Shown here: positions 42,013-51,002 of the stretch, piece by piece | Position numbering within the stretch: position 1 is the stretch's first letter | Layout of the letters: every line of letters begins with the position of its first letter | Assembly (NCBI RefSeq): GCF_004216915.1 | Contig: NZ_SGXD01000001.1 | Coordinates: forward strand, 372,001 to 436,000 | DNA from: Motilibacter rhizosphaerae | GTDB taxonomy: Bacteria > Actinomycetota > Actinomycetes > Motilibacterales > Motilibacteraceae | Length of the DNA: 64,000 nt | Reading direction: 5' to 3' | The notes under the pieces: generated by a model | What the model saw: only the letters and a program-made list of their open reading frames with translations | Told to the model about the DNA's origin: nothing | Database searches by the model: none | Made by a program: the position numbers and the translations under genes

Positions 42013-44211
42013 ATGACAGGTCTTGCCCGGTGGTGCGTACGGCACCGAAAGCTGGTGCTCGGCGCCTGGGTCGTCGTTCTGGTGGTGCTCGGCGGGATCG
42101 TCGGCGTGTCCGGATCAGGATTCAGCGACTCGACCCGGCTCCCCGCGAGTGACTCCAGCACCGCCTACGACCTGCTCGCACAGGGCGGCAGCGACGCCGC
42201 GCAGGTGAAGCGCGGAACCATCGTCTGGCACGCGGACGACGGCACGGCAGTATCCGCCGCGACCCGCTCCTCCATCGAGCCGATGCTCAAGCGCGCGAGC
42301 CGCGTCGAGGGCGTGGAGGCCGTGCTCAGCCCGTTCGACGCGGCCGGCGCCAAGCAGGTCAGCGCCGACCAGCGCACCGCCTTCGCGACGGTGCTGTTCA
42401 GCTCGGACGGCTCCGCCAAGAACGTGAAGGACATGGCCCTGAAGGCCGGCACCGACCGGTTGACCGTCCAGGTCGGCGGCGCCGCATTCACCACGATCCC
42501 CGTCGGCGGCCTCAGCGAGATCATCGGCGTCCTCGCCGCCCTGCTCATCCTCCTGCTGGTGTTCAGGTCGGTCTGGGCCGCCGTCCTGCCCATCATCACC
42601 GGCGTCGTGGGCGTGGGCCTGTCGACCCTGGCCGTCGTCTGCTTGTCGCACGCGATCCCCCTGAACAGCGTCGCCCCCGAGATGGGCGCCCTGATCGGCC
42701 TCGGCGTCGGTATCGACTACGCGCTGTTCATCGTCAACCGGCACCGCAAGGCCCTGCTCGGCGGTGCCGACGTCCCGACCGCGGTCGCGACCTCGTTGGG
42801 CACGTCGGGCCGGGCGGTCCTGTTCGCCGGGGGCACCGTCATCGTCGCCCTGCTGGGCATGGCCATCCTGAGGGTCGGGTTCCTCACCGGACTGGGTTTC
42901 GCCGCTGCCGTCACCGTGTTCCTCACCGTGCTCGCGGCCGTCACGCTGCTCCCCGCCCTGCTCGGGCTGATCGGGCGCCGCGTCCTCCGCCGCTCCGACC
43001 GGCGTGCCGCCGGGGACGCTCCGATCAACGGCGTGCAGCGCCCCGCGGCGCAGCCCCGGGGCCTCTGGGCCTGGTGGGCGCGCGTCGTGCAGCGCCACCC
43101 GCGGGTCACCGGTGTCGCGGCCCTGATCCTTCTGATCGGGCTCGCCGCGCCCGCCGCGGCGATCCGACTGGGCTCCGCCGACGCGAGCAGCGACCCGCAC
43201 GGTACCGACACGCGGTCGTTCTCCGACACCATGTCCACGTCCTTCGGCAAGGGGTTCGACTCCGCCCTGTTGCTGGTCGCCCAGACCCCCGACGAGAAGT
43301 CCCGCGCCGCCTGGAACGGCCTCGTGAAGAAGCTCCCGGACGTCAAGGACGTCACCTCCGTCGGGGCGCCGCAGCCCGTGACGAAGACCCTGTCGTCGCT
43401 GCAGGTCGTCCCTAGCTCGTTCGGCCAGGACAAGGCGACCAGCGACCTGGTTCACACACTGCGCACCGACGTCATCTCGCACGCCGAAGCCGGCACGAAC
43501 CTCCACGTGTACGTAGGCGGCACGACCGCCTCGAACGTCGACTTCGCGAACGCGCTCACGAGCAAGCTCCCGCTCTTCCTCGGGGTCATCGCCGCACTCG
43601 GGTTCCTGCTGCTGATGGTCGCGTTCCGCAGCCTACTCGTCCCGCTGATCGGGGCGCTGTGCAACCTGCTCACGATCGCGGTCGCCCTGGGCGCTACGGT
43701 CGCCGTCTTCCAGTGGGGGTGGGGCCCGGCCCAGTTCGGTGTCGGCGGCCCCGGGCCGGTCGAGTACATCGTGGCCATGCTGATGGTGGGCGTCGTGTTC
43801 GGCCTCTCGATTGACTACCACGTCTTCCTCGTCAGCCGCATGCACGAGGAGTGGAGCCACACCGGGGACAACGGCCGCGCGATCCGGGTAGGCGTCGGTG
43901 ACACCGGCACCGTCATCGTGACCGCGGCAACGATCATGACGTGCGTCTTCGCCTCGTTCGGCGTCGCTGGCGTCCGCACGATCTCGGAGTTCGGGGTCGG
44001 CCTGGCGGTGGCGGTCCTCGTGGACGCGCTCTTCCTCCGGATGACCATGATCCCGGCGCTCATGCACGGGGTCGGCCCACGGAATTGGTCCCTGCCCCGG
44101 TTCCTTGATCGGGTCCTGCCGCGCGTGTCGATCGAGGGCGGCGACCACGAGCTGGCGCCCGCCGGGCTCCCGCACGCGGAGCAGGCGCGGACCTCCTCAG
44201 GTGCTTCTTGA
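42013..44211 (+). CDS. MMPL/RND-family membrane transporter
   Basis: 732 residues from the ATG at 42013, which follows GAGAGG; a TTG 45 bp upstream is less likely. The topology is of the MMPL type: one N-terminal helix (RKLVLGAWVVVLVVLGGIVGV), an extracytoplasmic loop, then five helices with GLGVGIDYALFIVNRHRKAL, and the same layout repeated with VFGLSIDYHVFLVSRMHEEW. The Asp-Tyr pairs in the fourth helix of each half are the proton-relay residues of the family. Probably exports lipids or drugs. It is followed by a two-component system and a cutinase. Confidence 0.9.
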   Translation: MTGLARWCVRHRKLVLGAWVVVLVVLGGIVGVSGSGFSDSTRLPASDSSTAYDLLAQGGSDAAQVKRGTIVWHADDGTAVSAATRSSIEPMLKRASRVEGVEAVLSPFDAAGAKQVSADQRTAFATVLFSSDGSAKNVKDMALKAGTDRLTVQVGGAAFTTIPVGGLSEIIGVLAALLILLLVFRSVWAAVLPIITGVVGVGLSTLAVVCLSHAIPLNSVAPEMGALIGLGVGIDYALFIVNRHRKALLGGADVPTAVATSLGTSGRAVLFAGGTVIVALLGMAILRVGFLTGLGFAAAVTVFLTVLAAVTLLPALLGLIGRRVLRRSDRRAAGDAPINGVQRPAAQPRGLWAWWARVVQRHPRVTGVAALILLIGLAAPAAAIRLGSADASSDPHGTDTRSFSDTMSTSFGKGFDSALLLVAQTPDEKSRAAWNGLVKKLPDVKDVTSVGAPQPVTKTLSSLQVVPSSFGQDKATSDLVHTLRTDVISHAEAGTNLHVYVGGTTASNVDFANALTSKLPLFLGVIAALGFLLLMVAFRSLLVPLIGALCNLLTIAVALGATVAVFQWGWGPAQFGVGGPGPVEYIVAMLMVGVVFGLSIDYHVFLVSRMHEEWSHTGDNGRAIRVGVGDTGTVIVTAATIMTCVFASFGVAGVRTISEFGVGLAVAVLVDALFLRMTMIPALMHGVGPRNWSLPRFLDRVLPRVSIEGGDHELAPAGLPHAEQARTSSGAS

Positions 44212-44296
44212 GCCTGACCCCTGAGAGGGGACACTACTCACGGGGCCCCGCGCGGGACCCCGTGAGGACGTGAGGGAACGGGGACGGCGGCCTTCC

Positions 44297-45511
44297 ATGA
44301 CGTGGACGCAGCAGTGGGCGCCGACGCGCCGCCTAGCGCCTTCGACCTGGCTGACGCTGGCGGCGCTGCCCCTGATGGCGGCGCTGGCCCTCACCACCGC
44401 TGACGGCCCGCGGTCGGTGCCCCTGATCGGCGCGCTCGTCGTCGTCGCCTGGCTGCCGCTCACCCTCCGTTCGCGCCACCCCTGGGCGGTACTCGTCGCC
44501 GTCGGCGCACTCGACACCGCCGGCATCGCGGCCGCAGGTCACGCGCACCCGCCGAGCACGATCGTCCCGGTCGCGACGATCCTCGCGCTCGGCACCGTCG
44601 CCACACGCTTCTCGTCGAACCTGGTCTGGGCCGCGACCGCCTCGGTCATCGCCGTCCAGCTCGGCGCCGCCGTGGTGCAGCACCCCTCGGGTTCGGACTG
44701 GCTCTACCTCAACTGGCCCATCCTCGCGACCGTGGTAGGACGACTTGTGAAGGAGCGGAAGGAGAGGATCGAGGCCGCCGACCTCCGAGCGGAGAACGCC
44801 GAGCGCACGAAGGTCGCGGAGGCCGAGCGGCGCGTCACGGCCGAACGCGTGCGCATCGCCCACGAGCTGCACGACGTCCTCGCGCACCACATAGCGCTGG
44901 TGAACGCGCAAGCGAGCGTCGCCCAGTACCTGCTCGAGCGTGACCCGGCCGCCGCCGCGGAAGCGCTCGACGGGATCGCCGCCAACAGCAGTGCCGCGAT
45001 GGAGGAACTCCGCGCGACCCTCGGGCTCCTGAGGGACAGGGACGCTGAGCACGACAGCGACCGCCGGCCGCCCGCTCCCACCCTCGACCAGCTCGACCGC
45101 CTGCTCGCAACCTTCACGGACGCCGGACTCCGGCTCACATGCACACGGCGGGGAACGCCGCGGCCCCTCACCGGACCTGCCGAGGTCGCCCTCTACCGGA
45201 TAGTCCAGGAGGCCCTGACCAACGCGACGAAGCACGCGCCCGGAGCGCAGGTGGAACTCACGATCGAGTGGACCGACCACGGCGTCGACCTCACCGTCCT
45301 GAACACCCCGCCGACGCACGGCGGCGCACTCGTCGACAAGGGCACAGGACACGGGCTCGTGGGCATTCGGGAGCGAGCGGCCGCCGCCGAGGGCCTCGCC
45401 ACCGCCGGCCCGAGCGCCGACGGCGGGTTCCGCGTGCGGGCGCACTTGCCGCTGCGCGGCGCCCCCGCGTCCGGCAGCGTCGCCCCGCTCCCCGACACGG
45501 CCACCCCATGA
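44297..45511 (+). CDS. NarL-type sensor histidine kinase
   Basis: 404 residues from the ATG at 44297; a GTG at 44270 is an alternative. Hydrophobic helices occupy about residues 17-145, then a coiled segment (KERKERIEAADLRAENAERTK) leads to HisKA_3 with H192 in AHELHDVLAHHIALV. The HATPase N-box is VQEALTNATKHA with the G box GHGLVGIRERA. The stop overlaps the response-regulator start (ATGA). It follows the MMPL gene by about 85 bp, so the pair may control membrane stress or export. Confidence 0.9.
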   Translation: MTWTQQWAPTRRLAPSTWLTLAALPLMAALALTTADGPRSVPLIGALVVVAWLPLTLRSRHPWAVLVAVGALDTAGIAAAGHAHPPSTIVPVATILALGTVATRFSSNLVWAATASVIAVQLGAAVVQHPSGSDWLYLNWPILATVVGRLVKERKERIEAADLRAENAERTKVAEAERRVTAERVRIAHELHDVLAHHIALVNAQASVAQYLLERDPAAAAEALDGIAANSSAAMEELRATLGLLRDRDAEHDSDRRPPAPTLDQLDRLLATFTDAGLRLTCTRRGTPRPLTGPAEVALYRIVQEALTNATKHAPGAQVELTIEWTDHGVDLTVLNTPPTHGGALVDKGTGHGLVGIRERAAAAEGLATAGPSADGGFRVRAHLPLRGAPASGSVAPLPDTATP

Positions 45512-46179
45512 CGACCGGAGTCGCCCTCGTCGACGACCAGGCGCTTCTCCGGGCGACGTTCCGCCTGCTGATCGACTCCACGACCGACCTCGCTGTCGTC
45601 GGGGAGGCCGCGAACGGACACGAGGCGCTGACGCTCGTGCGCCGCACGAAGCCCGACGTCGTCCTGATGGACATCCGCATGCCCGAGTGCGACGGCATAG
45701 AGGCCACACGCCAGATCAGCGCTTCCGAGGACCTGAACCACGTCAGAGTCATCATGCTGACGACGTTCGAGACCGACGAGCTGATCATGGACGCCCTCCG
45801 CGCGGGCGCGAGCGGCTACCTCGGCAAGGGAGTCGGCCCGCAGGCCCTGCTCGACGCCATCCGGAGCGTCGCGGCCGGTGAATCACTGCTCTCCCCCACC
45901 GCGACCCGGCTGCTGGTCTCGCGGGTCCTCGCCCAACCCCGGGTCACCACGGCGAGCACGCCCGCCGCGCTGGCGGACCTCACCGCGCGCGAGAGGGAGG
46001 TCCTGACCCTCGTGGGCTCCGGGCTATCGAACGACGACATCGCCAAGCGGCTGTTCATCAGCCCCGCCACCGCGAAGACCCACATCAACCGCACGATGGC
46101 GAAGCTGCACGCACGGGACCGCGCGCAGCTCGTGATCTTCGCCTATGAGACGGGCCTCATCACTCCCGGCCAGCACTAG
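45508..46179 (+). CDS. NarL/FixJ-family response regulator
   Basis: 223 residues. Receiver domain with VDD at 8-10 and phospho-acceptor D55 in VVLMDIRMPECDG. C-terminal LuxR HTH: LTAREREVLTLVGSGLSNDDIAKRLFISPATAKTHINRTMAKL. Translationally coupled to the preceding kinase by an ATGA overlap, so they form a cognate pair. Confidence 0.92.
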   Translation: MTTGVALVDDQALLRATFRLLIDSTTDLAVVGEAANGHEALTLVRRTKPDVVLMDIRMPECDGIEATRQISASEDLNHVRVIMLTTFETDELIMDALRAGASGYLGKGVGPQALLDAIRSVAAGESLLSPTATRLLVSRVLAQPRVTTASTPAALADLTAREREVLTLVGSGLSNDDIAKRLFISPATAKTHINRTMAKLHARDRAQLVIFAYETGLITPGQH

Positions 46180-46360
46180 TCCTCCTTCGCGGTCCCGCCG
46201 GAGCGTGAGACACGCGCTGCAGCGCGCCGGCCTCACCTGCACCCGCGGCGGTACCCCGGAGACACCCCGCTGGGTTGATGAGCCACAAACAGCCCGGGAC
46301 GAGAGTGGTCGCGGCACCTCACGAACCCGACAGACAGGTGCTAGACGGCGAGGAAATCCG

Positions 46361-47083
46361 ATGTACCAGCAAGAAGGCGACACCCCGGCAGACAGTCGCC
46401 CAGTCATACCCGGCTTACTCGCGCGCCGCCGCCGAAGGATCAAGGCCCTGGGTGTGGTCGCGCTGTTCCTCGCGACCGTAGGGGGCCTTCTCCTCACCCA
46501 CCCGGCCGACGACCCGGGCGACGACACGTGCCCTTCGGTCGAGATCGCCTTCGCCCGCGGGACCGGCGAGCCCGCAGGGCTCGGCGGCGTCGGCAGCGCG
46601 TTCACCTCGGGCCTTGCCCGCCTGCTCGAGGGAAAGCACGTGTCGGCCTACGCGGTCAACTACACCGCCGCGGAGAACCAGCTCGGCGTCGGAGCGGGAG
46701 CGGCCGACCTCGTCGGGCACCTCAAGGCGAGGGCCGACGCGTGCCCCAGTACCCGCTTCGTCCTGGCCGGCTACTCGCAGGGGGCCAGCGTCGTCGATGA
46801 GGCCCTGGGCATCTTCGGCGGCAGCGTCGACCAGCAACTCCCGGCGACTCTCAGCAGCCACGTCGGCGCGGTCGTCGTCTTCGGCAACCCTCTCGGCCTC
46901 CTCGGGCGAACTATCGAGACCAGCAGCCCCGTCTACGGACCCCTCGCCTCCTCGTTCTGCGCCGCCGGAGACCCGGTTTGCGGCGGAGGGTTCGACATGC
47001 GCGCCCACCACATCTACCTCACCAACGGTGACGCCGACGCTGGCGCTGCCGCGGCCTTCCGACACCTGAAGCAGCACAGTTGA
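46361..47083 (+). CDS. membrane-anchored cutinase-like serine esterase
   Basis: 240 residues with an N-terminal transmembrane segment (KALGVVALFLATVGGLLL) instead of a cleavable signal. The cutinase fold is clear: CPSVEIAFARGTGEPAGLGG, nucleophile Ser in VLAGYSQGASVVDEA, then VVVFGNPLG and a Cys/Asp/His end (SFCAAGDPVCGGGFDMRAHHIYLTNG). It hydrolyses cutin-like polyesters or other lipid esters. Starts at the ATG after GAGGAAAT. It follows the two-component pair by 180 bp on the same strand. Confidence 0.88.
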   Translation: MYQQEGDTPADSRPVIPGLLARRRRRIKALGVVALFLATVGGLLLTHPADDPGDDTCPSVEIAFARGTGEPAGLGGVGSAFTSGLARLLEGKHVSAYAVNYTAAENQLGVGAGAADLVGHLKARADACPSTRFVLAGYSQGASVVDEALGIFGGSVDQQLPATLSSHVGAVVVFGNPLGLLGRTIETSSPVYGPLASSFCAAGDPVCGGGFDMRAHHIYLTNGDADAGAAAAFRHLKQHS

Positions 47084-47264
47084 GTCCCGCACCCGGCTTC
47101 GTACGGGGTGCCACTGAGCGCCACCACCTGCCGCCGGAGCCCCGGAACTGGTTCGCGAGGGCGTCCTACCGGATCCCGGGCCGCGGGCCGCGGGCGCATC
47201 ACGCCATGTCAGCGTCAGCAGATGTGCTTGGCTGTCAGTGGGCGCGCGATCCGTGGCCAAGACG

Positions 47265-48182
47265 TCAGCGGGGGGAAACGCTCTCCCGCACCGGGACGGA
47301 TTCCACGTAGAGGCGTGACGGGAGTTCATCGAGAGTCTGGAACAGGACTGGGTCCATCTCGCTCCCGGCGGTGGAAGCCATCTCCTTGCCGAAGGCCTTC
47401 GCCCAGGAGCGCCAGACCTCGCGCTCCTCGGCGTCCAGCGGTACCCGCTCGACGAAGATGAGTTGCACGCGCATGGGCCGGAGCCTGGTTCCGTCGAGGA
47501 CGCGGACGCGGATCTCGTCGAGCTTCTGCCACCACTCCGGTTTTTGCTTCCGGACGGAGCGCATGTGCGCGGCGAGGGAGTCTGGGAGCTTCTCGCTGAG
47601 CGAGGAGTGAAGGGCGGGGCGGTAGAACTTGACGGCGATCCGCTCGGCGAAGGCCAGCGCGTCGTTCTCGGTGGCGAAGCCCGGTCTCGGCACGCCGGCG
47701 AGGAGAGCCTCCTTGGTGACGGGCAAGCTGACCCGGAGGTCGACGGCCCAGTCCCCTGGGGAGGGCGGAGCTGTAAGGGCGACCAGGTCGACCCGGCCGT
47801 GCTTCTTGATGGTGGTGATGCTGTTCTCGGACCACCCCTCGAGCGAGATGACAGGGCTGACCTGGACGAAGGGGTGGCGGCTGCCCGGAGGGGCAGCGCC
47901 GATGTCGCAGGTCTGGCTGGTGATCGCGGCCCAACGGAACGGGATGTCACTACGAGAGACCTGCCAGTTACGGAGCGCCCGGTCGGCGGCTTCCGCTGTT
48001 GTGTCGACCAACACAGGTGCGACGTACGCGTCGGTGCTGGGCTCGGCCCACGCCAGGTGTGGGCCGTCCAGTAGGTCTCCCTGAGACCACCGGCCGAGGA
48101 GGGCGGCCTCGTCATCCGTCCAAGATCGGCCGTAGTCGTCGACGGAGAGGTCGCCGGGTGGGTCGGGGGCCGGTTCGGTCAC
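47265..48182 (-). CDS. hypothetical protein, third gene of a GTGA-coupled operon
   Basis: 305 residues, soluble. Not assigned to a family. Notable features are an N-terminal WSQGDLL motif, an internal ITSQTCDIG element, a middle basic segment and a Trp-rich C-terminal half (KPEWWQKLDEIRVRVLDGTR; EVWRSWAKAFGKEM). SQTCDI-type sequences occur in poorly characterised accessory-region proteins. The GTG at 48182 overlaps the upstream HTH gene by 4 bp, so the three products are likely made together and may act as one system. Confidence 0.72.
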   Translation of the reverse strand: MTEPAPDPPGDLSVDDYGRSWTDDEAALLGRWSQGDLLDGPHLAWAEPSTDAYVAPVLVDTTAEAADRALRNWQVSRSDIPFRWAAITSQTCDIGAAPPGSRHPFVQVSPVISLEGWSENSITTIKKHGRVDLVALTAPPSPGDWAVDLRVSLPVTKEALLAGVPRPGFATENDALAFAERIAVKFYRPALHSSLSEKLPDSLAAHMRSVRKQKPEWWQKLDEIRVRVLDGTRLRPMRVQLIFVERVPLDAEEREVWRSWAKAFGKEMASTAGSEMDPVLFQTLDELPSRLYVESVPVRESVSPR

Positions 48183-48994
48183 TCGCGGAGTCCCGCCGGG
48201 GCGTCGACGGAGCCGTCCCGGCCGACGACGCGGCCGTCGGCGGGGACGCTCCGGCGCCGGTCGGGTCGGCGGGCGGCGACGTCCGGCTCGTCGCCGGGGT
48301 GGCGGTCGGCTCCGGCGGCGGCGAGCTGGGCGATGGCGCGCCGATGCGGGTCGGCAGCCCGTGCTCGGGTGTCGAGCAGGGCAGCGGCTACGAGGCGGTC
48401 GGTGTCGCCTGCCCGGAAGGCGGTGCGGCGGTCTGGATCACGGCGGATCCACGCGGCTACTTCCTCGGGCGTGCCCAGGAGTGCGAGGAGGTCCTCGGCG
48501 ACCTGGACGAGGAGCCAGAGGGAGCCCTGGGTCTGCACTCGAGGGGTGACGCCACCGAACCACGAGTAGAAGGTCCGCGGGGCGATGCCCGCGGCGGTGG
48601 TGACGTCGGCCAGGGGCAACCCCATGACCTGCGAGACGTAGTGGACGGCCTCGAACGCGCTGTCGGGGCGGCTGGGCTCCCGCATGTCTGCGGCGGACCG
48701 TGCGGCCCGGGCGGGCGGAGCCAGAGCGTCGGCGACCCTGCCGACGACGACAGCTACGCCGTCCAGGACGGAGGTCACGATGTCGGTCGCGGTGAAGCGG
48801 AAGGTGTCGCCGACAGTTGACGGGGCGCTGCGGAACTCGCCGTCCATGTCGGCGATGGCGGCCCTGACGGACAGGTCGCGCACGCCTCGCAGGTCGAGCG
48901 GAGTGCCTGCGCTCGCAGCCGACGACAAGTGCGCGGAGGCCAGGTCCGGGGCGGTGTGACGCGAAGAGAGCGGTTCGACGAGCGTGGCGGTCAC
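48179..48994 (-). CDS. HTH-domain protein, second gene of the operon
   Basis: 271 residues. An N-terminal region with no recognised fold is followed by a helix-turn-helix stretch (AFEAVHYVSQVMGLPLADVTTAAGIAPRTFYSWFGG). A helical segment, VAEDLLALLGTPEEVAAWIRRDP, resembles antitoxin-type Xre proteins. The basic C-terminus is disordered. Starts at the GTG at 48994, overlapping the TIGR04255-like stop. Likely a DNA-binding regulator or antitoxin partner for its neighbours. Confidence 0.7.
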   Translation of the reverse strand: MTATLVEPLSSRHTAPDLASAHLSSAASAGTPLDLRGVRDLSVRAAIADMDGEFRSAPSTVGDTFRFTATDIVTSVLDGVAVVVGRVADALAPPARAARSAADMREPSRPDSAFEAVHYVSQVMGLPLADVTTAAGIAPRTFYSWFGGVTPRVQTQGSLWLLVQVAEDLLALLGTPEEVAAWIRRDPDRRTAFRAGDTDRLVAAALLDTRARAADPHRRAIAQLAAAGADRHPGDEPDVAARRPDRRRSVPADGRVVGRDGSVDAPAGLRE

Positions 48995-49872
48995 TGGGCC
49001 TCCTCCCTCTGGTCGGTGTCGCCCGCATTCTCCACGGTGGGGGCGGCCTCGGTGTAGGGCCCCAAGGTGTCCCGCCACTCCCGTGTCACGATCTGCTGGA
49101 ACAGCGACAGGGCGCTGCGGTTCAGCGCCTGAGCCAGGACGGCGAGGGCTTCGAGATCGAACCGGGCCGAGCGGGTGTCGAAGACGTCGATGTCGAGCAG
49201 GTAGGCGAAGCCGTCTCCGGCGGTGGCGTCGCGGAAGGGACCGTGCCGGATGATAGCCCCGGACGTCTCTTCGAGCTGCATCTCGACCTGCTGCTGGAGG
49301 CCGACGACCCGTGTGCCCAGTTCCGGGTGCAGCAGGGGGCCGAGGAAGGAGGGCTCAATCCTCCCGCGCCATGCTTGCGTCCCCTGGGTGTCGCCGCCGG
49401 CGAGCCTGTTGACGTAGCGCAGCCCGACGCGCTGCACCAAGTGCGGGTCCATGACGTCCCGCACCGCCGACGCGGCCGCGGCAATCTGTGGGGCCAGGCT
49501 GTCCCGGTACCGGCGGTAGGCGTTGGCCTGCACCACCAGGGAGTCCGGGAAGACCGTGACCGCTAGCAGTCCGTCGGCCGTCGTGAGTCTGACGCCTGCG
49601 ACCCTCGGGTCCAGGGCCGTTACAGGCCCCTCGGGGCTCATCTCGACGCGGACCTGCTGCTGCTGGACGGGCTCGACGTGCGCGAGGTGCAGGCCGTGGC
49701 CGGCGGCCGCGTCGCGGAGCTCGAGGCCGCGGTCTTCATCGAGATCGTGCCCCGTCCGCGCCCAGCGGACCTCTGCCACGGCGACCTGCAGGGGCGCGTC
49801 GCGCAGGAGGTCGCGCGTCGCCGGCGGCAGCCCGCCCAGTGGCAGATCAGGCTGGCTGGTGGTCGTGGTCAT
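48991..49872 (-). CDS. TIGR04255-like protein, first gene of the operon
   Basis: 293 residues from the ATG at 49872. The pattern fits TIGR04255: an early beta-strand AVAEVRWA, a middle VQANAYRRYRDSL, the signature VQRVGLRYVNRLAGG, then EMQLEETSGAIIRHG, FAYLLDIDVFD and a long C-terminal helix with LNRSALSLFQQIV. This family is sporadic, of unknown function, and common in accessory DNA. Preceded by an inverted repeat at 49901-49916 that could be an operator. Confidence 0.72.
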   Translation of the reverse strand: MTTTTSQPDLPLGGLPPATRDLLRDAPLQVAVAEVRWARTGHDLDEDRGLELRDAAAGHGLHLAHVEPVQQQQVRVEMSPEGPVTALDPRVAGVRLTTADGLLAVTVFPDSLVVQANAYRRYRDSLAPQIAAAASAVRDVMDPHLVQRVGLRYVNRLAGGDTQGTQAWRGRIEPSFLGPLLHPELGTRVVGLQQQVEMQLEETSGAIIRHGPFRDATAGDGFAYLLDIDVFDTRSARFDLEALAVLAQALNRSALSLFQQIVTREWRDTLGPYTEAAPTVENAGDTDQREEAQ

Positions 49873-49900
49873 CGTCGCCGTCCCATCGAGTTGCACACTA

Positions 49901-49916
49901 CCTGCATACTCGCAGG
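49901..49916. promoter_or_regulatory. inverted repeat upstream of the TIGR04255-like operon
   Basis: CCTGC-N6-GCAGG, 29 bp upstream of the start codon. A candidate operator for the HTH protein of the same operon. Confidence 0.4.
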
Positions 49917-50142
49917 CACTGACATGATCGGCAGCGCAAGCCGGGGATCCATCCTCCGGACGGCCCCGTTCCATGACGAGATGCGGCGCCCTCGCTCGCG
50001 CGTCAGGTCCGGTCAGCCCCTGAGCCGGAGGAGGTCGTGGTTGCCGGCACTAGCCGCGGGCCGCGAGGGGCTGGAGCGCGAGTGGCCGCGCGGCTCGAGG
50101 TCGAGGTCACGGGTTGACTCGCGGGGGGCGTGGCCAGTGGAG

Positions 50143-50652
50143 CTACCGGCGTGTCCGCGGGCTACCCCCGACGACGGGGATGCCGAACCGCTGGTCGAAC
50201 TCGGCCCGCTCCTCGACCGCGAGGGCCTGCGCGTGTCGGCTCATGGTCACCGTGAAGCGCTGCATGAAGCCCACCTGCCCGAGGAGCACGGGCCATGTGG
50301 GGCGCCAGGACCTGAGGAAGCCGACCTCGTCTTCCCACTCGACGTAGTCGCTGTCGCTCCCTCCCGGCGCCAGGAGGCGTAGACGTACGTCGAGGAAGCG
50401 GACGGTCACGGTGTCCCCGCCCAGACCTAGTTGGATCGTGCGGTCGGAGGCGTCGGCGTCCACGCCGATCGCGGAGGCCAACCACGGGGCAGCGAGCGTG
50501 TGGCTACATCCCGAGTCCACGAGCGCGGAGACCGGCGGACTCACGTCGACCGGACCGCACAGGGCGACGCTGACCACGGGGCGAAGGACGACGCTCTCGA
50601 GGCGCGGGCCGTCCTCCTCGTAGGGGAAGACCCACGGGAACGGTGTGCCCAC
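50143..50652 (-). CDS. retropepsin-like aspartyl protease-fold protein
   Basis: 169 residues with one Asp-Ser-Gly motif in SALVDSGCSHTLAAPW, then IQLGLGGDTVTVRFLDVRLRL and a closing VLLGQVGFMQRFTV, the order of a single retropepsin domain that works as a dimer. There is no signal peptide, so it would be intracellular. It begins 9 bp after the DUF5678-like gene stop and is cotranscribed with it. The substrate is unknown; pairing with a small partner suggests a regulated proteolysis or toxin-antitoxin-like unit. Confidence 0.75.
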   Translation of the reverse strand: MGTPFPWVFPYEEDGPRLESVVLRPVVSVALCGPVDVSPPVSALVDSGCSHTLAAPWLASAIGVDADASDRTIQLGLGGDTVTVRFLDVRLRLLAPGGSDSDYVEWEDEVGFLRSWRPTWPVLLGQVGFMQRFTVTMSRHAQALAVEERAEFDQRFGIPVVGGSPRTRR

Positions 50653-50661
50653 GGAAGGCTG

Positions 50662-50892
50662 TCAGCCGAGTCCCACCAGCTCGGGCTCTAAGGGATCGGG
50701 TGCGCGGACGACCGACACTCCGGTCAGCCGGTCGCTCTTGATGATAGCCGCGAGCTCGTAGGGGCTCTTCGCCACGGCGCGCGGCTCGTTGGTCTGCCTG
50801 TCCACGGCGACCCAACAGCCCGGCACCTCGGCCAACACCTCGGCGAGCGGGCGCTTCACTCCCGCGTCAGGTGCGGTGCCAGCCGACGACAT
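50662..50892 (-). CDS. DUF5678-like small protein
   Basis: 76 residues from the ATG at 50892. The core is PGCWVAVDRQTNEPRAVAKS then PYELAAIIKSD..GVSVVRAPDP, resembling DUF5678 (a WVA.D....V..S...EL.......V..V.VP pattern). First gene of a two-gene operon with the retropepsin-like protein and divergent from a winged-helix gene. Confidence 0.65.
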   Translation of the reverse strand: MSSAGTAPDAGVKRPLAEVLAEVPGCWVAVDRQTNEPRAVAKSPYELAAIIKSDRLTGVSVVRAPDPLEPELVGLG

Positions 50893-51002
50893 ACCACGAC
50901 CGTAGCGCAGACGTCGCACGACACGCCGTAGCATCATCGAGCACCCCGTTCAGCGTTATGTGGATCGCACTACGCAGCATAGGGGTCCGGGGAGGCTGAG
51001 CG

